Shown here: positions 39,826 through 48,191 of the stretch, piece by piece
Position numbering within the stretch: position 1 is the stretch's first letter
How the letters are laid out: each line of letters starts with the position of its first letter
NCBI GenBank assembly: GCA_003251635.1
Contig: QKEW01000018.1
Coordinates: 1-50,502, forward strand
Length of the DNA stretch: 50,502 nucleotides
Direction of reading: 5' to 3'
Source of the DNA: a bacterium
GTDB taxonomy: Bacteria > Patescibacteriota > Minisyncoccia > Moranbacterales > GWC2-37-73
Notes under the pieces: generated by a model
Database searches by the model: none
Told to the model about the DNA's origin: nothing
Seen by the model: only the letters and a program-made list of their open reading frames with translations
Position numbers and translations under genes: made by a program

Positions 39826-41721
39826 TTAATCATCTTTCTTTTTATCTTTTTTGCTTTGCGATTCATCCTTTGTTTCATTTTGATCGGCTTGATCTTCCTG
39901 CTCTTTTTCTGAAACATCCTCCGTTGCTTCTTGTCCATAATATTCATCATACATGGGAGAAATTTTCGGATCCTCGGTTGGTTGAACTTTATAGTACTCT
40001 AATAAAAATTTCATAATTTTGCCAAACAAAGGAGCCGCTGTCGATTCCGCCCACATCACATCTTTTGGATTGGAAATTTTTACCAAAATTACAAATTGCG
40101 GATCATCCAAAGGAGCATAGCCGATGAAAGAACCGATTGTTACTCCATCTTCATAACCGCGTGCATCGGCTTTGGCCACCTGGGCCGTTCCGGTTTTGCC
40201 ACCAACCAAATAACCTGGCACGTCCGCCCTTTTGCCGTGACCGTTCATCACCACTGCTCTGAGCATTTCACCCAAAGATTTAGAAGTTTCTTTGGATATT
40301 ACGCTTCGAATTTTTTCCGGCTCAACTTCCTCTTCTCTTCCATCTGAATGGATGATTTTTTCCACCACCTGAGGACGCATCAAGTCGCCACCATTGGCAA
40401 TAGCCGAAAAAGCACTGACCAATTGAACCGGAGTTACTGAAATTCCTTGCCCAAAAGAAGCTGTGAAAAAATTTATGGTGCGATTGGTTTTTTGCAAATT
40501 AATAACACTCCCGCCAACTTCAGCTGGCAAATTGATTCCGGTTTTGGAACCAAAGCCGAATTTGTCTACATAGTCTAAAAATTTTTCATTACCTATCAGC
40601 TTTTCAGCGAAAATAACTCCGGTGTTAATGGACTCTTCCAAAACCTGAGTCATAGTCTGTCTGCCATAAACCTTGCCCTCAGAATTTTTTAAGTTATAGC
40701 CAGCCTCCGAGACAAAACCCTGATCAACATATTCAGTGCTGGGGGAAACCTTACCTTCATTGATAGCCATGGCCATTGTAATCGGCTTAAAAACCGAGCC
40801 AGGTTCATAGGGAGTTGAAACGATTGGATTATTGAAAAGTGAGATATCTTCAGTTTCGGAATAATTGTTCGGATCAAAATTCGGGTAACTGGCCATGGCC
40901 AAAATTTTACCCGTCTTGGGTTGCATAACAATTATCGATCCGTCATCAGCTTGATGTCCCTCAACGCTTTCGCGCAAATTTTTCTCTGCTTCATATTGAA
41001 TCGTGTGATCAACACTTAAAACCAAATCAATTCCATTTTCAGCTGGCTCAAAATCCCGATCCGACACTGAAATCCAACGACCGCCGGAATCTCTTTCTTG
41101 ACTGATATGTCCAGCTCGCCCTTGCAATTGATTTTCCCAGGAAGCTTCCAACCCATACATGCCCTGAAAACCATGACCGTTGGAACCAACAAATCCCACC
41201 AACTGTGAAGCCAGATCGCCCGAGGGATAATAACGATAAATTTCCGGCGAAAAATAGATGCCGTCTAAATTCAATTCCTTGATTTTAGCTACCTGATCAT
41301 CACTAAGTTTCTTTTTCAAAATTTCAAAAGGGTCGCTGTGATCAGACAATTTTCTTTCAATTTCAGACTGCTCAACTTCCAAAATCGGCGCTAATTTGGC
41401 AGCGATTTCCCAGCTGTTTTCAATATCTTTAGGAACCGCATAGAGCATTTGGAATTGCCGATTGATCGCCAATGGATAGGGGTCATCGCCCTCCGTTAAG
41501 AAAATTTCTCCTCGATTAGCTTCCAATTCCGAAACAGCCTTGTGCTGGTCTTCCGCCAAAGCTCGATATTTTTCCCGGCCGACAATTTGCAAAGAAACCA
41601 ACCTGAAAAGAATCATCAAGAAAATCAAAAAAAACGAAAAGGCCAGAAAATAGACTCTCCGATTTTTTCCACTAACTTCACTGCGCAACCGATTATCACG
41701 AATACTTTTGACACTCTTCAT
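39826..41721 (-). CDS. ftsI: Penicillin-binding protein 2/FtsI (septal transpeptidase)
   Basis: A 631-residue protein. One N-terminal membrane helix (VYFLAFSFFLIFLMILFRLV), a PBP dimerisation domain and the transpeptidase: SxxK as SVFK in YEPGSVFKPITM, SxN as SIN in EESINTGVIF, and KTG in VGGKTGTAQV. The C-terminus has a charged, repetitive tail (KEQEDQADQNETKDESQSKK). It works with FtsQ and FtsL at the septum. Confidence 0.95.
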   Translation of the reverse strand: MKSVKSIRDNRLRSEVSGKNRRVYFLAFSFFLIFLMILFRLVSLQIVGREKYRALAEDQHKAVSELEANRGEIFLTEGDDPYPLAINRQFQMLYAVPKDIENSWEIAAKLAPILEVEQSEIERKLSDHSDPFEILKKKLSDDQVAKIKELNLDGIYFSPEIYRYYPSGDLASQLVGFVGSNGHGFQGMYGLEASWENQLQGRAGHISQERDSGGRWISVSDRDFEPAENGIDLVLSVDHTIQYEAEKNLRESVEGHQADDGSIIVMQPKTGKILAMASYPNFDPNNYSETEDISLFNNPIVSTPYEPGSVFKPITMAMAINEGKVSPSTEYVDQGFVSEAGYNLKNSEGKVYGRQTMTQVLEESINTGVIFAEKLIGNEKFLDYVDKFGFGSKTGINLPAEVGGSVINLQKTNRTINFFTASFGQGISVTPVQLVSAFSAIANGGDLMRPQVVEKIIHSDGREEEVEPEKIRSVISKETSKSLGEMLRAVVMNGHGKRADVPGYLVGGKTGTAQVAKADARGYEDGVTIGSFIGYAPLDDPQFVILVKISNPKDVMWAESTAAPLFGKIMKFLLEYYKVQPTEDPKISPMYDEYYGQEATEDVSEKEQEDQADQNETKDESQSKKDKKKDD

Positions 41722-41740
41722 GAATCTTGATTTCGATTGA

Positions 41741-42130
41741 TTAGTTTCCCGAAGTCGAATTCAAGGCCAAAGATTCAGTCTCGTCCAAGAAAACAACTTC
41801 CGTTGCCTCAACCATGTTAAGATCCTGACTGAACTGCTCAATTTTGTAAAGAGATTTAAGCTCAGCCTCTTTGATTTTCAAAGCTTCGTTCTCTTCCTCA
41901 ATTTTAGCAATTTCTTTCTCAATCGCCTTAATTTCAAAACCCTTAACTGCGCTTTGATTTATAGAATAAATGTAAGCTAAAAAAGCCAGAACGGCAAACA
42001 CAACCGCAACAACCACCGGACTTGCAAATCCAGACGTCGTGACTCTTTGTTTTGTTTTTATTTTTGCTCTTCTAATTTGAGATCCTTGCGAAAAATTACA
42101 ATTACGAAGGATCACGCTTCGCCTTTTCAT
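41741..42130 (-). CDS. FtsL-like division protein
   Basis: A 129-residue protein: basic cytoplasmic part, one membrane helix (VVVAVVFAVLAFLAYIYSI) and a coiled coil (about 70-95, KAIEKEIAKIEEENEALKIK), followed by a short tail. Size, topology and position between rsmH and ftsI identify FtsL by synteny; sequence alone is too weak to name it. Confidence 0.75.
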   Translation of the reverse strand: MKRRSVILRNCNFSQGSQIRRAKIKTKQRVTTSGFASPVVVAVVFAVLAFLAYIYSINQSAVKGFEIKAIEKEIAKIEEENEALKIKEAELKSLYKIEQFSQDLNMVEATEVVFLDETESLALNSTSGN

Positions 42131-42225
42131 TGTTTTGCGCCCCCTGAACTGCGCTTAAACTCTGCTTTTGTTTTTAATTTTTTAATTTATCCAATCTGAC
42201 CAAAATTTTATTTTTTCAAGCTTCT

Positions 42226-43173
42226 CTAAACTTTTTCAATAATCCGAAGCTTGGCACTGCGCGCCCTAACATTTTTTTCAAGCTCATCTTCACCCGATTG
42301 AATCATTTTTCCAACCAACCTCACTTTAGGTTTGTGACCACACCGACAAACTGGAAATTCCGGCGGACATATGCATCCCCTTGCATATTGCCGAAAAGTA
42401 TTTTTGACGATTCGATCTTCACCGCTGTGAAAGGTAATCACTGCCATTCTTCCGCCAGGACTCAGCATTTCAATTCCATCTTCAAGCATTTTTTCCAAAA
42501 CCATCACTTCCTGGTTTACCTCCATCCGCAAAGCCTGAAAAACTTTAGTAGCCGGATGAATCTTGCCTCTTCGATAAACTGCCGGCACTGAATTTTCAAT
42601 TATCTTTGCCAACTGCCCACTTGTGACGATTCTTTCTTCTTTTCTAATTTGTAAAATTTTCTTAACAATCGGCAATGCATATTTCTCATCTCCCAATTGT
42701 CGAAAAATTTTTACCAAATCGCCCGCTTCATATTCATTAACAACTTTTTCCGCTGTCAATTCACCTTGACGACTAAGTCGCATGTCCAACGGTCCGTCAT
42801 TTTGAAAACTGATTCCCAAATCATTGTCAGCCAGCTGATCGGAAGAAATTCCCAAGTCAGCCAAAAACCCGTCCACTTTTTCAATTTGATTTTCTCTTAA
42901 TTTATTTTTTAAATCAGCAAAATTGGCCTCCACTATTATTATTTTATCCTCATAACTCTTGAGATTTGCCTCTCTTTCTATTCTTTGCCGAAAAGCCTCC
43001 GCCGCTTTAGGATCTTGGTCAAAAACAATCAATTTCCCGTTTGGCAAAATTCTTTTCAAAATTTCCAAACTGTGTCCACCAGCGCCTAAGGTCAAATCAA
43101 CCGCCACGGAACCATTTTTTAAATTTAATCCGTCAACTGATTCTTTCAACAAAACCGATTCATGAATAGACAT
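42226..43173 (-). CDS. rsmH: 16S rRNA (cytosine1402-N4)-methyltransferase RsmH (MraW)
   Basis: A 315-residue protein. SAM site VDLTLGAGGHSLEIL, FLADLGISSDQL, and the C-terminal motif ITFHSGEDRIVKNTF are canonical. A heptamer array lies directly between it and mraZ. Confidence 0.96.
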   Translation of the reverse strand: MSIHESVLLKESVDGLNLKNGSVAVDLTLGAGGHSLEILKRILPNGKLIVFDQDPKAAEAFRQRIEREANLKSYEDKIIIVEANFADLKNKLRENQIEKVDGFLADLGISSDQLADNDLGISFQNDGPLDMRLSRQGELTAEKVVNEYEAGDLVKIFRQLGDEKYALPIVKKILQIRKEERIVTSGQLAKIIENSVPAVYRRGKIHPATKVFQALRMEVNQEVMVLEKMLEDGIEMLSPGGRMAVITFHSGEDRIVKNTFRQYARGCICPPEFPVCRCGHKPKVRLVGKMIQSGEDELEKNVRARSAKLRIIEKV

Positions 43174-43180
43174 AGGGGCA

Positions 43181-43236
43181 GGTGTTAGGTGTTAGGTGTT
43201 AGGTATTAGGTATTAGGTATTAGGTATTAGGTATTT
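43181..43236. repeat. Heptanucleotide tandem array between mraZ and rsmH
   Basis: Three GGTGTTA, four GGTATTA and one GGTATTT in perfect register. The array begins 7 bases before the rsmH start codon and ends 11 bases after the mraZ stop. Confidence 0.95.
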
Positions 43237-43247
43237 CAGGTTATGCG

Positions 43248-43682
43248 TTAATATATTCCCAGTTTTCCTAGTTGTTCAGCAATTTCATCGCTTCCACTTT
43301 CGGCCTTAGCTTTATATTCTTGCCATTTATTCTCATTCCAAACTTCCAGCCGATTGAAAAGTCCGGCTACCACCACACTTTTATCCAGTTCAGCATACTC
43401 TTTCAAATAATCTGGCAACAAAACTCGACCTTGTTTATCCAGCTCAACATCAACTGCTCCGGCTAGCATCAGGCGAACAAAACTGCGAGTTCCCGACTCC
43501 CCCATCGGAAGTGTTCCCAATTTTTCCGCCAATTCCTTCCAGGTCTTCCAAGGATAGACAAATAAGCATTTATCCAAACCGCGAGTCACCACCACTTTGA
43601 CTCCCAGATCCTTGCGAAACTTCGAAGGTAGCGCCAAGCGCTTTTTCGGATCAATATTATGTTGATATTCACCAATAAACAT
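43248..43682 (-). CDS. mraZ: Transcriptional regulator MraZ
   Basis: A 144-residue protein with two SpoVT-AbrB-like motifs (DPKKRLALPSKFRKD and DKQGRVLLPDYLKEY). It binds repeats in its own promoter and represses the dcw cluster. Candidate boxes lie upstream at 43772-43804. Confidence 0.96.
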   Translation of the reverse strand: MFIGEYQHNIDPKKRLALPSKFRKDLGVKVVVTRGLDKCLFVYPWKTWKELAEKLGTLPMGESGTRSFVRLMLAGAVDVELDKQGRVLLPDYLKEYAELDKSVVVAGLFNRLEVWNENKWQEYKAKAESGSDEIAEQLGKLGIY

Positions 43683-43711
43683 CTGGATTGTTTAAATTAC
43701 TTTCTGGGCTA

Positions 43712-43771
43712 GCTATAAGCTATAAGCTATAAGCTATAAGCTATAAGCTATAAGCTATAAGCTATAAGCTA
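43712..43771. repeat. Heptanucleotide tandem array in the mraZ 5' UTR
   Basis: About 8.5 perfect copies of GCTATAA between the MraZ boxes and the mraZ start codon (30 bases away). Confidence 0.95.
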
Positions 43772-43804
43772 CCCATTCACCACTTTTCACCACTTCTCCA
43801 CATT
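43772..43804 (-). promoter_or_regulatory. Candidate MraZ operator boxes
   Basis: Minus strand: GTGGAGA, AAGTGGTGAA, AAGTGGTGAA and TGGG occur at about 10-base steps, like the AAAGTG(T/G) direct repeats bound by MraZ in Mollicutes. They sit just downstream of the promoter at 43813-43841, ideal for repression. Confidence 0.75.
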
Positions 43805-43812
43805 TCAATTTA

Positions 43813-43841
43813 ATTTTAACCCACCCACCACCAACCGTCAA
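43813..43841 (-). promoter_or_regulatory. Promoter of the mraZ/dcw cluster
   Basis: Minus strand: TTGACG (43836-43841), 17-base spacer, TAAAAT (43813-43818). Confidence 0.75.
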
Positions 43842-43926
43842 CACTTTTTTGGGTAGTTTTTCAAAGCAACAAAAAATCGCCCAAATAAGCAATCGAATTT
43901 CAGTTATCCACAGCTCTTTTTTAATT

Positions 43927-43955
43927 TTGACTTCAACGAATTTGCCAAATAAAAT
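43927..43955 (+). promoter_or_regulatory. Promoter of the 44052 small peptide
   Basis: TTGACT (43927-43932), 17-base spacer, TAAAAT (43950-43955), divergent from the mraZ promoter. Confidence 0.65.
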
Positions 43956-44010
43956 TTTCGTTGTTAAATTATAGTTAAGAAGTTAGTTTCAACTTTGAAA
44001 ACCCCAACGG

Positions 44011-44030
44011 CGTCCATTGCAATGGACGCA
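44011..44030 (+). other. Perfect hairpin in the 5' UTR of the small peptide
   Basis: GCGTCCATTG and CAATGGACGC are perfect 10-base arms; it ends 8 bases before AAAAGGAG, so it can influence access of ribosomes. Confidence 0.6.
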
Positions 44031-44051
44031 AATGAGAAAAGGAGAAATGAC

Positions 44052-44150
44052 ATGATAGAATGCATATTTTTTTCAATAATTGCATTTTTGATGATAATTG
44101 GAATTTTATCCGGAAAAAAAAGGGGTTCCGGATATCATTACCATAGTTAA
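44052..44150 (+). CDS. 32-residue single-helix membrane peptide
   Basis: ATG at 44052, TAA at 44150, with AGGAG 7 bases before the start. The peptide is one hydrophobic helix (CIFFSIIAFLMIIGILSG) followed by a basic, His-rich end (KKRGSGYHYHS). It has its own promoter, a 5' hairpin and a strong terminator. Toxin-like or regulatory small membrane peptides have this make-up, but nothing proves such a role. Confidence 0.6.
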   Translation: MIECIFFSIIAFLMIIGILSGKKRGSGYHYHS

Positions 44151-44160
44151 CAATCAAAAG

Positions 44161-44197
44161 GGCCGCCAGCAGCAAACCGCTGGCGGCCTATTTTTTT
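44161..44197 (+). terminator. Strong terminator of the small peptide gene
   Basis: GGCCGCCAGC (44161-44170) pairs with GCTGGCGGCC (44179-44188), then TA and seven T. Confidence 0.9.
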
Positions 44198-44211
44198 GCA
44201 AACAAACATTT

Positions 44212-44802
44212 TTAAACTTTGCCAATTCCTGGGCGAACAGTTTCCCACTCACCGCTTTTTTCCAATTTGATAATTGTCGATGGAAGCGAATTTAGATAGC
44301 CGCCTTCGACATAGAAATCAGCTTGATCGCCAAAATATTTACGAGCCACAAAAATTGAAGTGGCTACCGACTCGCCTTGGCGATTGGCACTGGGCGCTAC
44401 CAATGGTCCACTTTTTCTCAGCAGCCAGCGCAACCAAAAAACCTTGGGAACACGAAAAGCCAAGGTTTTATTTCCACGATGCAGATAGGCAAACTTTTCC
44501 AAATCACAATCCAAAACCACACTGACCTGGCCTGGCCAAGTTTTCTTAAGAATTTTTTTCTGCTGAAAGCTCAGTTTGATATCAAATAAATTCAAATCTT
44601 TCCATGAACTGATCAAGATTATTAGCGGTTTTTTCAAATCCCTTTTTCTAAGTTGATAAATTTTTTCCACTACTTCCGATTGCAGTGCCGAACCAACCAA
44701 ACCATAAACCGTGTCGGTTGGCAAAATCCCAATCTGACCATTTTTTAAAAGCTTGGCAGTTTTTCTTAGAGAAAAAATTTTTGTAAAAAATTGTCCAATC
44801 AT
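44212..44802 (-). CDS. L-threonylcarbamoyladenylate synthase (Sua5/YrdC)
   Basis: A 196-residue YrdC-domain protein: GILPTDTVYGLVGSA, KRDLKKPLIILI, WPGQVSVVLDC, SGPLVAPSANRQGES. It makes the TC-AMP intermediate for t6A37 of ANN-decoding tRNAs. No C-terminal Sua5 domain, so a short TsaC-type form. It overlaps the rarA stop by 4 bases. Confidence 0.92.
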   Translation of the reverse strand: MIGQFFTKIFSLRKTAKLLKNGQIGILPTDTVYGLVGSALQSEVVEKIYQLRKRDLKKPLIILISSWKDLNLFDIKLSFQQKKILKKTWPGQVSVVLDCDLEKFAYLHRGNKTLAFRVPKVFWLRWLLRKSGPLVAPSANRQGESVATSIFVARKYFGDQADFYVEGGYLNSLPSTIIKLEKSGEWETVRPGIGKV

Positions 44803-46043
44803 AAATATTTTCTTTTCTTTAATTTATCCGGGAAATAATCTTGCGCTGCTTGCTGAGAATCAACAAAGTCCGGCGTGTATTTATAATCTTTACCATAGCC
44901 TAAGTCTTTCATCAACTTCGTTGGTGCATTTCGAAGGTGCAGCGGCACTCCTTCAGCTGGAAAATCCCGAGCATCCTGGGCGGCTTTTCCATAGGCCACA
45001 TAAAGCGCGTTACTCTTTTTGGATCGAGCCATATAAACCACTGCCTGAGCCAAGTTGACCACGCACTCCGGCATACCCACAAAATGACAGGCTTGATAAG
45101 CACTAACCGCCTGATCCAAAGCCAAGGAGTTGGCAATTCCAATGTCCTCTGAGGCGAAACGAATCAGACGCCTCGCTACGTAGAGCGGGTCTTCCCCGCC
45201 CTCCAACATACGAGCCAACCAATAAAGGGCCGCGTCCGCATCAGATCCTCGCATGCTCTTGTGCAGAGCCGAAATCAAATTATAGTGCTGCTCCCCATTT
45301 TTGTCATAGACCAAATGACTTTTTTGCAAAGCTTCTTTAATCTTTTCCTTATCCAAATTTATTACCTTTTCTGTTTTTTTCTGATCAGATTTTTCTCCCT
45401 GCACTGCCAAATCCAAAACATTCAAAGCCAAACGAGCATCCCCGTTGGAAAGCTCGGCCAACATTTGCAAATCATCATCGGTAATTTCAACCTTCTCTTT
45501 CCCTAGGCCTCTTTCAGAATTTTCCAAAACACTCTTGAGTAAAATCCTGATTTCTTCACTTCCCAAAGGCTCCAAAACAAAAACACGCAAACGCGAAAGT
45601 AAAGCCGAGTTAACTTCAAAGCTGGGGTTTTCAGTTGTAGCTCCAATCAATGTCAAAGTTCCATCTTCCACATAAGGAAGTAGCCTGTCTTGCTGAGCCT
45701 TATTGAAACGATGAATTTCATCCAAAAACAAGATGGTTTTCTTTTTTTGAAATTCTAAATTTTCCCAGGCCTTTTCAACCACCTTCTTTATTTCTTTAAC
45801 TCCGCTGGAAACCGCACTCAGCTGAACAAATTCACTATCGCTTTGATTGGCAATTATTCGAGCCAAGGTAGTTTTGCCACTACCTGGCGGTCCCCAGAAA
45901 ATCATGGAAGGAATCTGATCACTTTGAATTATCTTGGAAAGCAGTTTACCGGGACCCAAGATGTGTTTTTGTCCCACAAATTCCTGCAGATTTTGCGGAC
46001 GCACTCTTTCTGCTAGCGGTTTTTCACTCTTTAGCAAATTCAT
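44799..46043 (-). CDS. rarA: Replication-associated recombination ATPase RarA (MgsA)
   Basis: A 414-residue AAA+ ATPase with Walker A GPPGSGKTTLARI, Walker B LFLDEIHRFNKAQQD, Sensor GATTENPSFEVNSALLSRLR, and the tetramerisation C-terminus (AYQACHFVGMPECVVNLAQA). It acts at stalled forks. It overlaps the Sua5 gene start by 4 bases (ATGA type). Confidence 0.95.
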   Translation of the reverse strand: MNLLKSEKPLAERVRPQNLQEFVGQKHILGPGKLLSKIIQSDQIPSMIFWGPPGSGKTTLARIIANQSDSEFVQLSAVSSGVKEIKKVVEKAWENLEFQKKKTILFLDEIHRFNKAQQDRLLPYVEDGTLTLIGATTENPSFEVNSALLSRLRVFVLEPLGSEEIRILLKSVLENSERGLGKEKVEITDDDLQMLAELSNGDARLALNVLDLAVQGEKSDQKKTEKVINLDKEKIKEALQKSHLVYDKNGEQHYNLISALHKSMRGSDADAALYWLARMLEGGEDPLYVARRLIRFASEDIGIANSLALDQAVSAYQACHFVGMPECVVNLAQAVVYMARSKKSNALYVAYGKAAQDARDFPAEGVPLHLRNAPTKLMKDLGYGKDYKYTPDFVDSQQAAQDYFPDKLKKRKYL

Positions 46044-46074
46044 AAAATCCGAGGTAATTTAGAAATTTATATCT

Positions 46075-46308
46075 TTAGTCAACAAAATTATGCTTGGATT
46101 GCCCGGAAAAATGATTGCTTTTATCTTCGGAAAAAAGAAAAATATAGATAATATCCAAAATTGCCAATGTATTGAAAATCAAAAGAAAGGTAAACCAACC
46201 CAAATGACCGGCTCGAGCCGCTCTCCATAAGGCCCAACCCTTCCAAGGCACTGTCCAAATCAAAACTAAGATCAAAACCCAAAAATGTTCCAAAAAAAAT
46301 TGCTCCAT
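46075..46308 (-). CDS. DUF5652-like small membrane protein
   Basis: A 77-residue protein from the ATG at 46308; the longer ORF starts with TTG. Two helices flank the motif WKGWALWRAARAGHLGWF, characteristic as I recall of DUF5652 proteins frequent in CPR genomes. Function unknown. Confidence 0.7.
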   Translation of the reverse strand: MEQFFLEHFWVLILVLIWTVPWKGWALWRAARAGHLGWFTFLLIFNTLAILDIIYIFLFSEDKSNHFSGQSKHNFVD

Positions 46309-46394
46309 AAAATTTTCAAAATAAGTCAATTTATCGGCTAATTATCCATCTTTTCGATTATTACATAAGATTTGATCTTTGACAAAAAATAAAT

Positions 46395-46423
46395 TTGCCC
46401 TTTTTTAAAAAATATTGTAAAAT
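46395..46423 (+). promoter_or_regulatory. Predicted promoter of the plus-strand cluster
   Basis: TTGCCC (46395-46400), 17-base spacer, TAAAAT (46418-46423). Confidence 0.45.
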
Positions 46424-46525
46424 TCCTTTGATAAACAAAAATAAAAATATTTTCCCGAAAGCGATGATTTTAGGTTGTCTAAGATTAATTTATCAGTCGC
46501 TTTTGCTGGAAATTTCCAAAACAAA

Positions 46526-47398
46526 ATGAACGATAATTTCAACGATATTTCCAATAATCAGGATGACAATGACAAAGCTCGAAAGATTGAGTCGTTGCGC
46601 TCCATGATTGTCAATGCTGAAAAAACTATTCAAAGCGCCAAGGCCATGCTCTTGCAGATTGAAGGAAAAAAGAAGGCTGGACGCAAAAGAAAATTTGAAG
46701 ATGATGAAGATGGCGAAGTGGTTGAAGGAACTTTTGACGGTCAGATCATGATCGGCTCCAACGGTAAGCAATATCCGGTACCGGCCAACTACGCTTCCAA
46801 ATCCAAATTAGTTGAAGGTGACATGCTTAAACTCACCATCACACAAGACGGATCTTTTGTTTATAAGCAAATAGGGCCAGTGGAACGCCGCCATTTGATT
46901 GGGATCGTCAGCCAAGATGAAAAGGGCAATTTCTATATCTTTTCCGAAGGCAAACCGTACAAAGTTTTGTTAGCTTCCATTACCTATTTCAAAGCCGAAC
47001 CTGGCGATGAGGTGGCCATTTTAACTTCTCGAGAAATTGAAAGTTCTTGGGCTTCCATCGAAAATGTCTTGCAAAAAGGTGGCGATAATCCAATGGGCGA
47101 CAAATCTTTTTCCCTAGACAATGACCTGGAAGATTTAAAAAAAGAAATAGAACAAGAAACTTCCTCCCCTCAACCAACAGCTGAAAATGACTATTCCGCA
47201 GAAAATAACGATCAGGATGATTTTGAATTGAAAGTTGAAAGCGAGCAAGAAGACGAGACTCAAAACGTCAATTCAAATGAAATTAAAAAGAATGAATCTC
47301 AAGAAAATTTCAAAAATCCCCCAACCGTTTCATCCCTGATGGATGAATGGACATCTGATATCGGTGATTTAGAAAAAGAGATAAAAGCTCAAGAATAA
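46526..47398 (+). CDS. Conserved acidic hypothetical protein
   Basis: A 290-residue protein from the ATG at 46526; a TTG at 46475 is possible. A helical start (IESLRSMIVNAEKTIQSAKA), a basic patch (KKKAGRKRKF), a compact middle domain (VVEGTFDGQIMIGSNGKQYP ... KLVEGDMLKLTI ... VERRHLIGIV) and a long acidic, Asn/Gln-rich tail. The middle domain recalls a protein often found in CPR; I cannot name it. A transcript- or ribosome-binding role is only a guess from the basic patch. Confidence 0.7.
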   Translation: MNDNFNDISNNQDDNDKARKIESLRSMIVNAEKTIQSAKAMLLQIEGKKKAGRKRKFEDDEDGEVVEGTFDGQIMIGSNGKQYPVPANYASKSKLVEGDMLKLTITQDGSFVYKQIGPVERRHLIGIVSQDEKGNFYIFSEGKPYKVLLASITYFKAEPGDEVAILTSREIESSWASIENVLQKGGDNPMGDKSFSLDNDLEDLKKEIEQETSSPQPTAENDYSAENNDQDDFELKVESEQEDETQNVNSNEIKKNESQENFKNPPTVSSLMDEWTSDIGDLEKEIKAQE

Positions 47399-47430
47399 AT
47401 TGTTTCTCTAAACTTCAACATAACAAAACA

Positions 47431-48075
47431 ATGGAAAATCAAAAATCCCTGGCTAGTAAAAAAGACTATGCTCTGATTTCGTTTATCGGAATATCCTTTG
47501 CCCTTTTTTCAATCCCAATTTTGCAAAACATCAAGCTTAGCTTTTTGCCGATCAATTCAGTTTCTATCGTATTGCTAATAATTTTCTTTTTGGCTTTGGC
47601 TAATTTTGGCCTATGGATTTCTGCCATTATTGCTAAAAAAATTCCGGTAATCTTTCAGATTGCCAAATATGGAGCTGTTGGAGCTTTCAATACTTTTCTA
47701 GATTGGGGCGTGGTTAACCTTCTGATTGCCCTAACCGGGATCGTTAAGGGAGGTTGGTTTTCAGTTTTTGCCGGCACCGGGTTTATAGTAGCTAATATCG
47801 GCAGTTTTTTCTGGAACAAATATTGGACTTTCACTACCGCCACCAATCAAGGCAACCAAGCCAGCAAAGACAAATTGGACCTGATCCAATTCTTCGCAGT
47901 CAGCCTGATTGGTTTTGGTGTTAAGGTCTTGGCAGCTTCTTTGGTTGTTAATGTCATTGGAACTCCAAGTGGCTTCACTAATGAACAATGGGCTAACATT
48001 GGCAATGTAGCCGGGACCGCCCTTTCAATGGTTTGGAACTTCCTGGGATATAAATTTTGGGTTTTTAAAAAATAG
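47431..48075 (+). CDS. GtrA-like membrane protein
   Basis: A 214-residue protein. After a short additional pair of helices comes the GtrA domain with its start FQIAKYGAVGAFNTFLDWGVVNLL and NKYWTFTTATN; the last helix ends VWNFLGYKFWVFKK. GtrA proteins take part in moving lipid-linked sugars, which could link to the two glycosyltransferases at 21656-23913 (inference). Confidence 0.85.
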   Translation: MENQKSLASKKDYALISFIGISFALFSIPILQNIKLSFLPINSVSIVLLIIFFLALANFGLWISAIIAKKIPVIFQIAKYGAVGAFNTFLDWGVVNLLIALTGIVKGGWFSVFAGTGFIVANIGSFFWNKYWTFTTATNQGNQASKDKLDLIQFFAVSLIGFGVKVLAASLVVNVIGTPSGFTNEQWANIGNVAGTALSMVWNFLGYKFWVFKK

Positions 48076-48096
48076 CTCAATCTCCTTCTCAATCCT

Positions 48097-48126
48097 GAAA
48101 ACTTCCCGGATAACCTGGGGAGTTTT
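48097..48126 (+). terminator. Imperfect terminator after the GtrA gene
   Basis: AAAACTTCCC pairs with GGGGAGTTTT (one mismatch), followed by TCTTG. Confidence 0.5.
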
Positions 48127-48141
48127 CTTGCGTCAGCTTTG

Positions 48142-48150
48142 TGCTATAAT
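48142..48150 (+). promoter_or_regulatory. Extended -10 promoter of dnaX
   Basis: TGCTATAAT (48142-48150) is a perfect extended -10; no good -35 at the right distance. It lies 42 bases before the dnaX ATG. Confidence 0.55.
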
Positions 48151-48191
48151 ACCCTAAGGCTAATTTTGATCATTCATTTTATTTGAAGTTT

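Noticed and set aside
28075-43771. Tandem arrays considered as CRISPR
   Set aside because: Units are 7 bases without spacers and no cas genes are present.
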